NCBI RefSeq assembly: GCF_040802235.1
Contig: NC_133157.1
Coordinates: 21,903,501-21,967,500, forward strand
Direction: 5' to 3'
Origin: Manis javanica
Lineage: Eukaryota > Chordata > Mammalia > Pholidota > Manidae
Length of the DNA: 64,000 bases
Part shown: piece by piece, positions 11,331-21,907 of the stretch
Layout: every line of letters begins with the position of its first letter
How positions within the stretch are numbered: position 1 is the first letter of the stretch
Position numbers and translations under genes: made by a program
Notes under the pieces: model-generated
The model's input: only the letters and a program-made list of their open reading frames with translations
The model's database searches: none
What the model was told of the DNA's origin: nothing

Positions 11331-11725
11331 CACCTCCTCTATCTTCACAAATGTCACAAAATGAAGACTCCAACTCATTTTTTAGGATTCTAGAATGAAT
11401 GATCCTGCTTTCCTCATTGTACATGCACATTAATAACACTGCAAACTGATGCACAATCATTCTTTATAGCTACAGTCCAAATACCCATCAATTTATGGAG
11501 TCTGTATATCCCTAGAAGCCATATAAAATGTCCCTTATCCTAGTTTCCCCCCCACACTCATGGTTCTCTGTTCTTTACACATTCCCATTATATTTTACCT
11601 TCCAACAATTTAATCTTATCTCTTCTTCCAAGCAGTATGACTTTGACCAAATTATTTAACCTCCTCTCTAAGCCTCACTTTCCTTCAACAGTGAAAAGAA
11701 ATAATCTCAGAACTATTTTAATAAA

Positions 11726-11902
11726 GATTGCTAGATTTAGCCCCCTCAAAAAAATAAAAAGGACACCCAGTTAAATTTAAATGTAAATTTTAAGTTAAAA
11801 ATAGTTTTATAAAATAGTTACATATATTTATTTATTTATCTATTGTTTATCTGATATTCAAATTTAACTGGACATCCTGTACTCTACCTAGTCAACCCTA
11901 GT
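11726..11902 (+). repeat. Palindromic hAT-like DNA transposon remnant (MER53-like)
   Basis: The left arm reads GCTAGATTTAGC...GGACACCCAGTTAAATTTAAAT. The right arm is its rough reverse complement, ATTCAAATTTAACTGGACATCC...GTCAACCCTA. A long inverted repeat with these sequences matches the MER53-type palindromic element as I remember it; the family name is from memory and is less certain than the palindrome. Confidence 0.55.
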
Positions 11903-12243
11903 TGTAAGAAACAAATTTGATAATGTGTGGCAAATTCCTGGATACAGTAGCCACTGAACAAATAAGAATTCCTTTATTTTACCTACCTGCTCATCCATGC
12001 CCTCAGCTTTATTAACGACAAATGGTGGCAATATATATATATATATAAAGATAGCTAGACTCAAGAGAGCAAAATACGAATCTTTAATTGTCTGAACGTA
12101 TTAATCCAAAATTTATCCATGCTGGGGGTTTTCCCTCCTTCAGTGTGTATCATTGTGCAGTGAATACCTTTAGCAATTGTAGCAGAAGAAAGAAAGAGGA
12201 TGGGGACAAGCATTTAGTATAAGACCTTTATTTCTCTTTTTAG

Positions 12244-12417
12244 AGGCAAGGTGTGAAGCTCCACTTGGGTTTCTGAACGGGAAAGCTGATGTTGAAAACA
12301 CTACTGCTGGACCCAAGGTGCTGTATTCCTGCAACAGAGGCTACAGCCTTGAAGGGGCATCTGAGGCATACTGTGCTGAAAATGGAACTTGGAGCCACCC
12401 ACGTCCCCTCTGCAAAC
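12244..12417 (+). CDS. SVEP1: SVEP1 exon: one complete CCP module
   Basis: A 174-nt symmetric phase 1-1 exon after acceptor TCTCTTTTTAG. It encodes a single sushi domain, [13 protein letters not shown]...[12 protein letters not shown]...[17 protein letters not shown], with all four cysteines, Gly-Tyr after Cys2 and the conserved Trp. The donor AAAC|GTGTGT departs from the GTRAGT consensus and is the weakest donor in this gene segment. No better in-frame GT is apparent, and phase fits the next exon. Confidence 0.93.
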
Positions 12418-13541
12418 GTGTGTGTTGACTTTAAGAGAGGTTTTCATCAGATTCAGTTTCATACTCACTTCCCAATCGCCAAAAACATACAGGACATGCC
12501 ACTGATAAGTGAGACTGGCCCAGAGAAAGCAATCTGTACATATCCAAACCAAATACTATGGGGTATTTTTTAAATCTACTTGTATTATCTAAAATATCCT
12601 GTCTGTTAATCAGCTTTCAGCTCTCAGCAGAGTGCTTGAGTAAATTACAAGTCAAAGACACTAACAGAAAATATAACTCAGTGAAAAAATTTGACACAAC
12701 TGTATTATGAATTGGGGGATGTGAAAGAGGTGAAGAAAGAAAATATATTTCATATGCAATATTAATGTATTAAGATGTATAAATATGGTCAATGAAGATA
12801 ATTGGTTATAATCACTGTAATGAAAACAGTATTCACAGGCAAGGCCTACATTGAGTGAGCTCTGGTTATCGCGTTAAGTGTTATCAGACAGTAACTGAAA
12901 CTTTAGGATTCAGCTGATGCCTGTGCCACTCACAAAAACTTGAGCCCATTGAAAACTGGAAAAACTGAAATGGCTTGAAATACGTTTTGATATGTATGTC
13001 ACACCCTGCACTAAGAAGTCCTTGTGCTATCGCCATTTCCTGTTGTAAGTTCCAATATCCTGTTTATAGAAGTGTGAGTCTGAAGTTATATTCAGCTCAG
13101 AAATGGCTGATAATTCTCAGGGTCCTTCTGAAGGATGTTCAGTAAAAGAAAAGTAAAGTAAAAGAAGCATTTACAATAATATTCTTCAAATATTAAGGGA
13201 ATGTTTGACACACCCCTTGATTTCTAGCATACCTTTGTTTCCCCACTACTGGGCCATATTTTCAGATAACTATTTAATATGCCATCTTTGAATTTTAGGA
13301 CCATGTGATAGGAGTTGAACAACTTGGTGTTTTCAAATCTGATCTGATTTTATCCTTACACATAATTTCATGTAGGAGAAAAACAGTTTATATTTAATGT
13401 TTGAGGCTCCATATATTTTTAAGCCTCATGTTATTGTCACTGAGAACCCAGCTCCTACAGGGTTTACACTCTGACGTCATTAGAAATGAATTAAGAAAAA
13501 AGGGAAAACATCAAGAAACCTTTTCTTTTCTTTTTTAACAG
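12418..13541 (+). other. SVEP1 intron, no gene seen
   Basis: About 1.1 kb with ordinary A/T-rich intronic sequence and a pyrimidine tract before the next acceptor. I recognise no element. Confidence 0.75.
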
Positions 13542-13718
13542 CAAATCCATGTCCTGTCCCTTTTGTGATCCCGGAGAATGCTCTGCTTTCTGAAAAGGAG
13601 TTTTATGTTGATCAGAACGTGTCTATCCGGTGCAGGGAAGGCTTCCTGCTCCGGGGCCCAGGCATCATTACCTGCAGTGCCGACGAGACGTGGACACAGA
13701 CAGGTGCCAAGTGTGAAA
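13542..13718 (+). CDS. SVEP1: SVEP1 exon: one complete CCP module
   Basis: A 177-nt phase 1-1 exon with a strong acceptor (CTTTTCTTTTTTAACAG) and donor GAAA|GTAAGT. It encodes one sushi domain from PNPCPVPFV to GAKCE. Cysteines fall at [18 protein letters not shown] and KCE, with the conserved Trp in DETW. The motif NVS is a potential N-glycosylation site. The large intron that follows holds the antisense provirus. Confidence 0.95.
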
Positions 13719-14096
13719 GTAAGTCAGCAGGTAGAATCCAGTTCATTTCATTAGTGCAGAATGTCTTCTCATTTTTGTGAGATTATTTTCAATCAAGTAA
13801 CTTAAATACAGATATTTAGATAACTGTCTTGTCATAGTTATCAGCTTCCATGTTGATAATTTTAAAAATTTAAATAAAAACGGATCTTTGAATCCCAAAT
13901 GTAAGAGAAAAAAACTTTCCATAACTTGGTGAAACCCTTCCTGACCAGGATTGACTGAACAAATTTTCAAAATATGTTCTTCTAAGAACAACCAAGATGT
14001 TAAAGCTAAAATACATAGTTTTCTCCACACTGCCAGAGTCCCTAAACTATCTTTTAATAGACTGTGGATGCTTTGCCAAACAAAAAGTTATTCCAC

Positions 14097-14290
14097 GGTG
14101 GTTCTCAAATTGGAACCTGCATCAAAAACCACCTGGAGGACTTGTTACAAACAGATTGTTGGGCCTCTCTCTGGAGTCTGATTCAGTAGATCTGGGGTGA
14201 GGCCTGAGAATTTGCACTTCTATCAAGTTCCCATGTGTTGCTAATGGCAATACTGCTGGTCCTGTGACCACAAGTTGAGAACCTCTGAGC
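14097..14290 (+). repeat. MER5A-like hAT-Charlie element, near full length
   Basis: It runs from GGTGGTTCTCAAATTGGAAC to ACAAGTTGAGAACCTCTG, with AAACCACCTGGAGGACTTGT, GATTCAGTAGATCTGGGGTG and GAATTTGCACTTCTATCAAG between. Both terminal inverted repeats are recognisable. Confidence 0.85.
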
Positions 14291-14589
14291 CAGCACCACG
14301 TTGATACATAACACACAATCTGACAGCATCTGCAACCTTAGGATAATTCGACATCTCTTCACATTACTCTTGTAACATCTTGCCCGCACAATATCCTGCC
14401 CTCCAGGTGCCCTTATAGTCCAAGCTACTCCTTCTACAGCAATCAGTTAACAAATATTCATTTGTTAATGAATAATGTCCAACCAGATACAAGTACTGGG
14501 CTACATAGTATAATATACTGTGCCCACAATGCCCACCATCTTCATAACACTTACAGTCCAATGAATAAGACAAGAAACGTGCATATGAA

Positions 14590-14765
14590 GGCTATGGGGA
14601 TTCTGAAATCAGAGAGGACCTGGATTTGAATTCTATCCCCAAAACTTTCTAACTCTAAACTCATACTAGTGCCGTGACCTGTCTGAACCTTAGGGCCCTC
14701 ATGTGGTAATAGCACCAGTCCTACCTATCCTATAGGTTTGTTTTGGAGAATAAATGAATTGAGTA
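14590..14765 (+). repeat. MIR SINE
   Basis: MIR pattern: AGAGAGGACCTGGATTTGAATTC, GCCGTGACCTGTCTGAACCTTAG, a TAATAGCACCAGTCCTACCT tract and GAGAATAAATGAATTGAG. Confidence 0.7.
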
Positions 14766-15344
14766 TTAGCAATATTTCCTGTTAGGAAGAGGTTCATCAA
14801 GAGCCCAAGTCCCTGAATTTTCAACTAGCAGCCAACTGCAGCATGAGAATTTTGATTTTACTCCAGGAAAATCTGTACTGTACTTCTAGCTGGGATTTGG
14901 GTCCCAAATCCTGATGAAATCTACTCCAGGTGGAATTGAGCATGTACGAGCTTTGACCCTCTAGTTTAGAGCCATCAGCCTGAATGAAAGCAGGCCCAGT
15001 GGCCTGATTCTGCCCAGATATCCTCACACTGGTCTTGGCTCCCTGAGACTTTCCACTCAGGGCACTGGAAGAAAGCCCAAGGAGAGACATGCACTCCCTA
15101 CAGCTCTTCCTGCAGAGCATGCTTACTTACCCCTAGATATTCTTGAAAGGATCGGGGGTTGCCGTGGAGAGACTCAGACAAGTTTGCTATTGTTTGTTAT
15201 CCTCAAATCCTCCTTGCATTTTCTATTTAGACAGGAAGTCTTTGATTTAGAACAAAGTCTCCTTCCTGAGGATCCGAGAAGAGACTTTCCTCATTCTTTT
15301 CAACCTCATCCTATTTATCCCTACAAATCAGTGATTAAATATAC

Positions 15345-15470
15345 TATATATGAGAATCACCAGGGAGAGTAAGAGCAGATACATAAGCTAGAAACCCCAG
15401 AAATTTATCATTTTAATAAGAATTCAAGGTGATTCCCCATATAGGTGGTCTGAAAACCATGCTCTGATAA
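15345..15470 (+). repeat. MER5A-like fragment
   Basis: GAGAATCACCAGGGAGAGTAA, ATTTTAATAAGAATTCAAGGTGATTCC and TCTGAAAACCATGCTCTGA resemble a diverged MER5A copy. Confidence 0.5.
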
Positions 15471-16082
15471 CCTCTTTTATAAACCAACCATCAGTGAACC
15501 ATGATCTGTCTACATGCTGCTCCCCAAAACTGGGAATTCTTTCCCTCTGATCTACTCAAGCTTTCTAGCCTCATCAAAATGCCACTTTCACTGTGATTTG
15601 TCTCCTGACAATCCAAAGCATCATTAGTTGCATTCACCTCAGTTTTTCTATAGCACGGTATCCAGGCCTCTAATGCAGCTCTTTTTAAATTATACTGCAG
15701 TATTCCTTTGTCTTTCCCCAAGTTGTCTGAACAAGAGGAAAGGGTCTTCTTCTTGTATTTCTTTCCAGTTCCAGACACACACGTAGGCATTAATACATAT
15801 TTGACATCTGACTGGCGAATTAATGTTTTTAACCACCTCAGAAGGAAAAGAAAATTTAGAATGATCATACAAATTGATCATCCCTCTGACAGGTTTTTAA
15901 TAGTATTATGACCACAAAGTGACATTTTAGAAGCCAGTTCATGAAGAGTCATTCAAAAGTTAGACTTAACACAAACTGGATACTAATTAGAGTCCTGACA
16001 CCAATCCAGTCCTTGTCGTGCAAGCTACGCCAGAATAACTTGTTATCTCCAGGCTTCTTGTAAAATTCTCAAAGCAAAATTA

Positions 16083-16087
16083 GTTAT
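16083..16087. repeat. Left 5-bp target-site duplication of the provirus (GTTAT)
   Basis: GTTAT lies directly before the first LTR base (TGAAAGG). The same GTTAT follows the last LTR base (CTTCA) at 24341-24345. Paired short direct repeats at the TG...CA boundaries show integrase-mediated insertion and fix the element's limits. Confidence 0.85.
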
Positions 16088-16333
16088 TGAAAGGAAAGGA
16101 GCAACACACAGAGCAATTCACCGGAGAAATCCGCTTTATTAGGGAAAGGTGCTGGTTATATAGGAAGGGCATGGGGTGATTGTGGTGTTACTTCTACGGG
16201 GCTGGTGGCTATTGGCTAGGTGCTGGGATTGGGAGGGGGGCGAGAGGTGATTGGGCTTCAGGTGGTGCCGGCGGGAACTGAGGACCCCGAAGAGAAGCCG
16301 GAAGTTCGCCATCTTACTGGTGGGGGCCCTTCA
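16088..16333 (-). repeat. 3' LTR of the provirus
   Basis: A 246-bp LTR bounded TG...CA. Against the other LTR I count about six substitutions and three single-base indels. On the minus strand it has a CCAAT-type box, TATATA at 16157-16162 and AATAAA at 16135-16140, 17-22 bases further on. Downstream sequence reaches the LTR end within about 50 bases. At under 250 bp it is short for a class I LTR. Confidence 0.93.
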
Positions 16334-16350
16334 TTCCCCCCTTTCTCCTC
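16334..16350 (-). other. Polypurine tract of the provirus
   Basis: The minus strand reads GAGGAGAAAGGGGGGAA immediately upstream of the 3' LTR TG. This is the expected plus-strand DNA primer of a retrovirus. Confidence 0.85.
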
Positions 16351-16633
16351 TATGGGGTTGTGGATGTTGCTTTCTCTCTGACTGCTTCCTACTGAACGGG
16401 GGCGGAGAAGGGAGTAAGGGCTTGAGGATTGGGAGAAAAGGGTTGATAGGACTCCCCGCAGTAAGGACGAGTAGATGTGGACTTCTTCAGGTTGGAAATC
16501 AATGAAGGTTCCCTGTAACCATAGGTCGAGGACTTGTTGATTCCAATGGTGCCAAGAGGACACGGGTGCCAGGAGCCAGGCGTCTGTGGCCATTGTTTCT
16601 AGGAACAGTTTTCAGCGGAGAGAGGGGTCCGTC

Positions 16634-17806
16634 TCACCGTGTGGTGAGGAGGTTACGTGAGGGTGAGGGATCTTCTGTAGCCAGAAGCTGATAGTTCCTG
16701 AGTAAAAGCTGGTTGAAAGTTTGATTAGAAATTTTTCCGACTTGGGATTTGATGAACTTTATTATACAGGGTAAGAAGAGACAGGTGAGAAGAATAATTA
16801 TTATGGGGCCTGCAATGGGCCAGAGCCAGGTGAGGAGGGGGTTTGTTAGTATTGACGAGAATGGGTTGGAATTGGAAGCAGAGTGAAGGCTGGAGGCAAG
16901 GTCAGTGAGTTTGGTGATGTCAGTTTCTACAATGCTGGATTCGTTGATGTAATAGCAGCACTCTTCCTGGAGGAAGACGCAGGTGCCGCCCTTCTCAGCT
17001 GTAAGCAGATCTAAGGCCCGCCGGTTTTGAAGGGTGACTTTAGCTAGCGAAGTGACCTGTCTTTGGAGAGAGGCTAGGGAATCGGCAGTGGATGTCAGGG
17101 CTCCCTCAAGTTTGGCGTTGAGATCTTTAATTGCCCATAGACAGTGACCTAAGGCTCCTCCCAAAAACCCTGCCCCAATGGCTGAGGTGATTAAAGAGCT
17201 ACTGACCATGATGGGAAGGAAAGCAGCCCTTTTTGTGCACGAGGGCAAGGGAGGTTGGAGCTCAAGAAATTCTGCCATGCTGTAAAATGTAAGCTGTGGG
17301 ATTAGGGTGACGAGAATGCAGGGTGTATCGGAGTTGGGAGGCAGTGAGTTGGAAAGACTGCCATTACACCAAAAGAAGTGTCCCGGTTGCATGAAAGTCT
17401 TAGAGCCGGAGGTAGGGGTGTAGATAGAGAGGCAGTGAAGTGCGCTGGAGGGGGGTGGAGTTGGGTTTACACAGTGGTGGATGGTGAGATTCTCTGCGTA
17501 TTCTGGCTCCCATAGGGGTATGTCTGCCAGGGGGCAGAGGGGTTGTCCTTCTGCATGGAAGGAGTAGTTGGAAATATTGAGGGGCACAGCGGCCAGCAGC
17601 AGGCGCTGTAGTGATGCGCACAAGAAACAATTGGCGGTGTTGAGGGTGTGGTTGAGAAAGATGGTGGTGTCTTGAATGAGCTGTAACCAAGAGTAGGAGG
17701 AATAAGAAGATGAAGAGGCGCCGTCAAGAGTTTGGATAATGACTTTTTCGGAATGTCCGATATCTGATGCAACTTGGGAGATCTGGGAGTGAGAGGGAAC
17801 ATACTC
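16634..17806 (-). pseudogene. ERV env remnant: SU C-terminal part and complete TM region, one long open frame
   Basis: The frame is open for about 390 codons after an in-frame TGA at 17807-17809 and ends in a natural-looking cytoplasmic tail. Visible landmarks in order are an SU isomerase-type CFLC motif, several N-glycosylation sequons, and a degenerate basic site (KR only) before a hydrophobic fusion-peptide-like stretch. These are followed by heptad sequence, an immunosuppressive-domain-like segment beginning LQNRRALDLL, CX6CC, a membrane anchor (about 25 hydrophobic residues) and a short tail. In gammaretrovirus Env, CFLC and CX6CC form the SU-TM disulfide. The SU N-terminus is broken upstream and no intact start is visible, so this is a remnant unless an unseen exon supplies one. 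Confidence 0.85.
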
Positions 17807-17809
17807 TCA

Positions 17810-18315
17810 AGAGATATGAAGGGTACCATGGGGGGTCGACGACCCCCCATACTAAACTGAGGCTGTGACTCCGGCAGCCCATCGAGAGTCCCAGGGATCT
17901 GGGATTGATAAGGAGAATGAGCTGTTGGGATATTTCATGAAGCGGTTGGAGGAGTAATACTGTGGGTACTGGAAGTTACTCATGTAGTGAATGGTGCAAG
18001 ACCAGTAGGGGCATCCCCCGTAGGTGTCTTGCCATCGCCTGCAATAGGCTTGTCTTTGGTCATAGAGGAAGCAGAGGTAGGGAGAATAAGGGTAGCTGCT
18101 AGTGAACACTTCGGTGGAGGGAGGAAAGTGGAGGTACAAAGGCTCAGAGCAGCCTTCCAGAGGGCAGTCTGATGTGGCAATGAGGGCAGTAACTTTTGTT
18201 TGATGCTGTGTGTAAGTTTGTCTGACTTTGAATCACCATACAAAGGAGGCTGGGGTGGTGGGGAAGACAATAGGAATGAGGAAAAAAAGCGAGAGAGCGG
18301 TAAAGGAGGAAAAAG
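17810..18315 (-). pseudogene. ERV env remnant: broken SU N-terminal region
   Basis: This stretch between the integrase C-terminus and the open TM frame is read in two or more overlapping frames. Several open pieces each carry Cys-, Ser- and Pro-rich SU-like sequence, and none continues into the TM frame. A signal-peptide-like hydrophobic start can be suspected near the upstream end. At least one stop (TGA at 17807-17809) and one or more shifts separate the parts. Confidence 0.6.
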
Positions 18316-19150
18316 TCATGATTCGGGTATGGATGGCAAAGGGGGTGAACGGGAGATGCGGAGTTTTAAGGGGTCAGAGGGATGAGGCGCGGTAGAGTAG
18401 ACAGCATCTTGGGCTGTATCCGAAGGACTCTGGATTGTGACTGATGGGTCTTGGGTGTCCAGAGAAGGTAGGTCCTGGGTATGTGGTTTCAACCTGGAGA
18501 TATGAATCCAAGGGGTGACAGAGTTATCAGGCAGTGAGAGCTTGGCGGCCGAGGGGGTGCAGAGAATAACTGGGTGTGGACCCTCCCATTTCGGGGTGAG
18601 AGAGGGCCAATCCTCTGGTGGCTTATAAAACACTAGTTGGCCGGGCTGTAAGGCAGGAGGATTTTGGGAGGTGGATGGATCAGGAAGGAGCCAATCCTGA
18701 TATTTCCACAATTCAGTGCAGAGGAGAGAGAGTAGTGGAAGGGCTATATTGGGAGGAATTGGTCCTTTGTGGGAAGGGAGCCCCGGTGTAGAATCAGGTG
18801 GCCGTACATGATCTCAAAGGGCGACAAGAAGGAAGGTTTCTTTGGGAGGGCTCGAATGCGGAGTAGAGCTAAGGGAAGTAAGCGAACCCAGTCAAGGTGT
18901 AGTTCTAGAGATAGTTTGGTCAGGATGTCCTTTAGAGTCCTATTGGTTCTTTCTACTTTTCCCGAAGCCTGTGGTCAATAAGGACAATGTAAATGCCAGG
19001 GGAGCGAGAGCGACTTGGAGAGGTTCTGGATAATTTGGGCAGTGAACTCAGGGCCGTTATCTGATTGGAGGGGTGAGGAGGAGAGAGGCAACTGTGGACG
19101 CTCGTTTGTTAGTGGTGGGGAAAGCTTCAACCCATCCTGAAAATGTATCT
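18316..19150 (-). pseudogene. ERV pol remnant: integrase catalytic core and C-terminal domain
   Basis: On the minus strand SDNGPEF (near 19046-19066) marks the second catalytic Asp of retroviral integrase. A downstream VERTNRTLK-like segment supplies the Glu of the DDE triad. The C-terminal piece (about 18711 to 18316) has LQPGQLVFY and KWEGPHPV, the SH3-like and GPY/F-type DNA-binding region. The reading frame changes between core and C-terminus, so the enzyme is broken. The Pro/Ser-rich end runs into the env region. Confidence 0.8.
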
Positions 19151-19151
19151 G

Positions 19152-19721
19152 CTAACACAGGTAGGTATCTGGTACGCCGTACAGGGAGCATGTTAGTGAA
19201 GTCCATTTGCCAATCTGTGGCGGGAACATTACCCCTTCCTTGATGAGCCGGGAAGGGTCAGGCCTCGAGGGGGTATTAGGATTAGTGCGTTGGCAGATGG
19301 TGCACTTGCGGGTGATTTGGTCAAGTAGGGTTTTATCTTCAGGAGAGAAAGAAAAAAAGGATTGTAAAAAATGGATCAAGGATTGGGGGCTGGGATGGAA
19401 CAGATCGTGTAAGAAGTGGAAGAGAGACTCTTTGTCCTGGGAACAGAGGGTGTCTTGTGATAAGGCTAAAACTGCAAGGGCAGACGGATTATTGTCTGGT
19501 GTGTCTTCTGATAGGGCAACTGACCGGGCTACTCTGTCGGCTTTGTTGTTACCTCTTGCAATGGGGGAGTCATCCTTTTGATGTGATTTGCAGTGAACTA
19601 TGCCTAGTCGGTGTGGGAGTTGTGAAGCCTCTAGAAGTTTAGTAATTAAGGCTGAATTAGTTATGGAATTTCCTTTTGTGGTGAGGAGGCCTCGTTCTTT
19701 CCATACTGCCATGTGAGACAA
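19152..19721 (-). pseudogene. ERV pol remnant: RNase H C-terminal part and integrase zinc-binding domain
   Basis: The open piece contains HCKSHQKDDSPIARGNNKAD, matching the end of gammaretroviral RNase H with its final His/Asp residues. Then comes a helical region and CTICQRTNP, the CxxC half of the integrase HHCC zinc finger. It terminates just where the first catalytic Asp region of the integrase core should be. Confidence 0.82.
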
Positions 19722-20153
19722 GAGAATGTGGAATACGTACTTGGAGTCAGTGTACAGTGTGAGAGACGTGTCCCAGGCCAGAGTGCAAGCTCTGGTGGCT
19801 GCAATGAGTTCGGCCTGTTGACTGGTTGTACTGGGGGGTAGGGCTCATGCCTCAATGATGTCTTCAAGGGAGACTACTGCGTATCCTGCGTAGTGGGTGC
19901 CCTCATGGTTAAAGGAGGACCCATCAGTAAACCAGATGAGGTCGGAGTGTGAGAGGGCTCCTTCGGAGATCGTGAAGTGGCATGGAAGGAAGTTGTGAAG
20001 GGCTTCCAGGCAATCATGCGAGGGAGTATGAGGAGAGTAGGGCAGAGGAAGAAGAGTGGCCGGATTCAGGGGCTGGCAGGGGAGGAAAGAAATGTCTGGA
20101 TTTTGGAGGAAAGAGGACAGTAAGGTCAGGAGTCTGGAGGGAGGGAGAGTCTG
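19722..20153 (-). pseudogene. ERV pol remnant: RNase H N-terminal region, interrupted
   Basis: This connects the RT segment and the RNase H tail. On the minus strand pieces such as DGSSFNHEGTHYAGYA-like and ATRACTLAWDTSLTLYTDSKYV-like residues can be read, typical of the RNase H fold. The frame is interrupted, including near 19848 on the plus strand. The role is inferred mainly from position and scattered motifs. Confidence 0.6.
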
Positions 20154-21143
20154 TTAACTTTCGTAGGTTAAGAGATCTTTTAGGTGATGTGGGGACAGAA
20201 TGGTAAGGGGTGCCCCAAATGTTAGTTTATGAGCTTCTTTCTGCAAGAGCTGTCCAGCGGCTAATGCCCATAGGCAGGGGGCCCATCCCCAAACTGTGGG
20301 GTCTAATTGCTTGGAGAGATAAGCTACTGGGGCAAAGGATGGGCCATAATATTGGCCTAGGACTCCTAGAGCTTGACTGGACCTCTCATGAATGTATAAT
20401 GAGAAGGGTTTCGACAAATCAGGAAGATGGAGAGCTGGGGCTTCCACAAGGGCTTGACGGAGCTTAATGAAGGAGTGTCGGGGTGAGGATGATAATGGTT
20501 CTTCAGGGGGGCCCTTGCTGAGGTCGTATAGGGGTTTTGCCAACAGGGAGAAGTTAGGGATCCACGCTCTAAAATACCCAGCCAGGCCCAGAAAGGAAAG
20601 GATTTCTGTCTTGGTTTTGGGAATGGGCAGGTCAGAGAGGAGTTGTTTTCTGTCTAAGGTAATGGACTTTCTTTGTTGAGACAGAAGGAATCCAAGGTAA
20701 GTGACAGAAGGGGAAGAGATTTGAGCTTTGACGGGGGATACTCGGTAACCTCTAGAAGCTAGAAGGTTTAGTAGGGAAGCAGTGTCAAGTTGAGACTGTT
20801 CCCACGAGGGACTGCAGAGTAGAAGATCGTTTAGATATTGTAATAAAGTGGACTTGGAGTGATCATGATGAAACTGTTTGAGGTCCTGAGCTAGGACCTG
20901 TCCAAAAATATGGGGACTATCTCGGAAGCCTTGTGACAAAACTGTCCAAGTGAGTTGTTCGGAATGTCTTGTGTATGGGTCCATCCAGGTAAAGGCAAAA
21001 AAATCTTGGGAGAAGGGGTCCAGAGGGATAGAGAAAAATGCGTCCTTGAGATCTAGGACTGAGAAGTGGGATGCCGAGGCAGGGATCTGCGATAAAAGGG
21101 TATATGGATTTGGAACTAAGGGATGGATAGGGATAACAGCCAT
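20154..21143 (-). pseudogene. ERV pol remnant: reverse transcriptase with altered catalytic motif
   Basis: About 329 codons are open. RT motif A is recognisable as LDLKDAFFSIPL, motif B as LSQGFRDSPHIFGQ and the downstream region as YLGFLLS, with connection-domain sequence (LSFLGLAGYFRAWIPNF, YLSKQLDP) to the end. The motif C box, normally Y-x-D-D, reads YLND: the first Asp is Asn (codon at 20829-20831). That Asp binds a catalytic metal in all active RTs, so this copy is expected to be catalytically dead. The N-terminal RT part continues in another frame upstream, separated at a T9 run. Confidence 0.9.
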
Positions 21144-21840
21144 GTTGATGAGGCGAAGGTCTTGGACAAGGCAGAAAGATCCATTGGTTTTTTTTTAACA
21201 GCTAATATGGGAGTATTAAATGGGGAGTGAGTGGGTCTGAGGTAATGTTTGTTTAAGAGATCTTGAATGATGGGTTGGAGGCCTATGAGGACTGAAGTAG
21301 TTAGGGGGTATTGGGCCTGACAGATATACTGAGAGGGGTCATGTAATATGATAGAGGCAGGAGGACATAGAGCCACGGAGGGGCTTGAGATGTCCCAAAC
21401 TTTGGGATTTAAAGGGTGTATGAGGGCGGAACTGGAGCTTTCATTGGGTAGAGGGGGATCGTCGGCTATGAGGGCCATCAGAAAGGGAGTACTGGGGGCT
21501 GTGGGAGTGGATATAGTTATGGAAACGTGGAGGAGAGAAAGGATGTCCCATCCTAGTAAAGGGATGGGACACTGGGGCATAACCAGGAAGGAGTGGGAGA
21601 AAGGTATGGGATTGTCTTGGATTGTGCATAAAAGGGGGGGGTTTAATGGGAAAATCTGTTTACCTCTTACCCTGACTATAGGAGTAATGGCAGGCATGGT
21701 AGGGCCCCGGTATTCTCGCAAGACCGAGAAGGTGGCTCCTGTATCTAGGAAGAAGGAGATGGGGCGACTGTCTACTATTAAAGTAACCCTGGGCTCCTGT
21801 TTGGTGATGGAGATGGTCGGGCAAGAAGCCCCTGGGCCCC
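21116..21840 (-). pseudogene. ERV protease and RT N-terminus remnant
   Basis: The frame includes the aspartic protease active site LDTGAT (plus-strand 21732-21749) and the later LLGWDIL block near the protease C-terminus. It then continues into RT N-terminal sequence (QYPLTTSVLIGLQPIIQDLL, TPILAVKK) before closing at 21116. It is in the same frame as the gag zinc-knuckle segment but separated from it by TGA codons, the arrangement expected for a stop-suppression gag-pol junction. It is out of frame with the RT body. Confidence 0.85.
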
Positions 21841-21907
21841 GTCAATCTTCCTCTGCCAGCCCCACTACGGCGGGCTTAGGATGGGGGTTGTTCCTCCAGC
21901 CTCTCCT

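Larger units (their letters stand above)
9127..12243 (+). other. SVEP1 intron rich in old SINE and hAT remnants
   Basis: This 3.1 kb intron contains an antisense MIR (about 9880-10020), a cluster of MER5A-like elements (10785-11330), a palindromic hAT-like element (11726-11902) and a short TA run near 12033-12049. No gene was seen. Confidence 0.75.

Noticed and set aside
18200-20206. Plus-strand open frames of 60-124 codons across the provirus
   Set aside because: Antisense shadows of pol. No domain signature, and the minus strand carries recognisable RNase H and integrase motifs.
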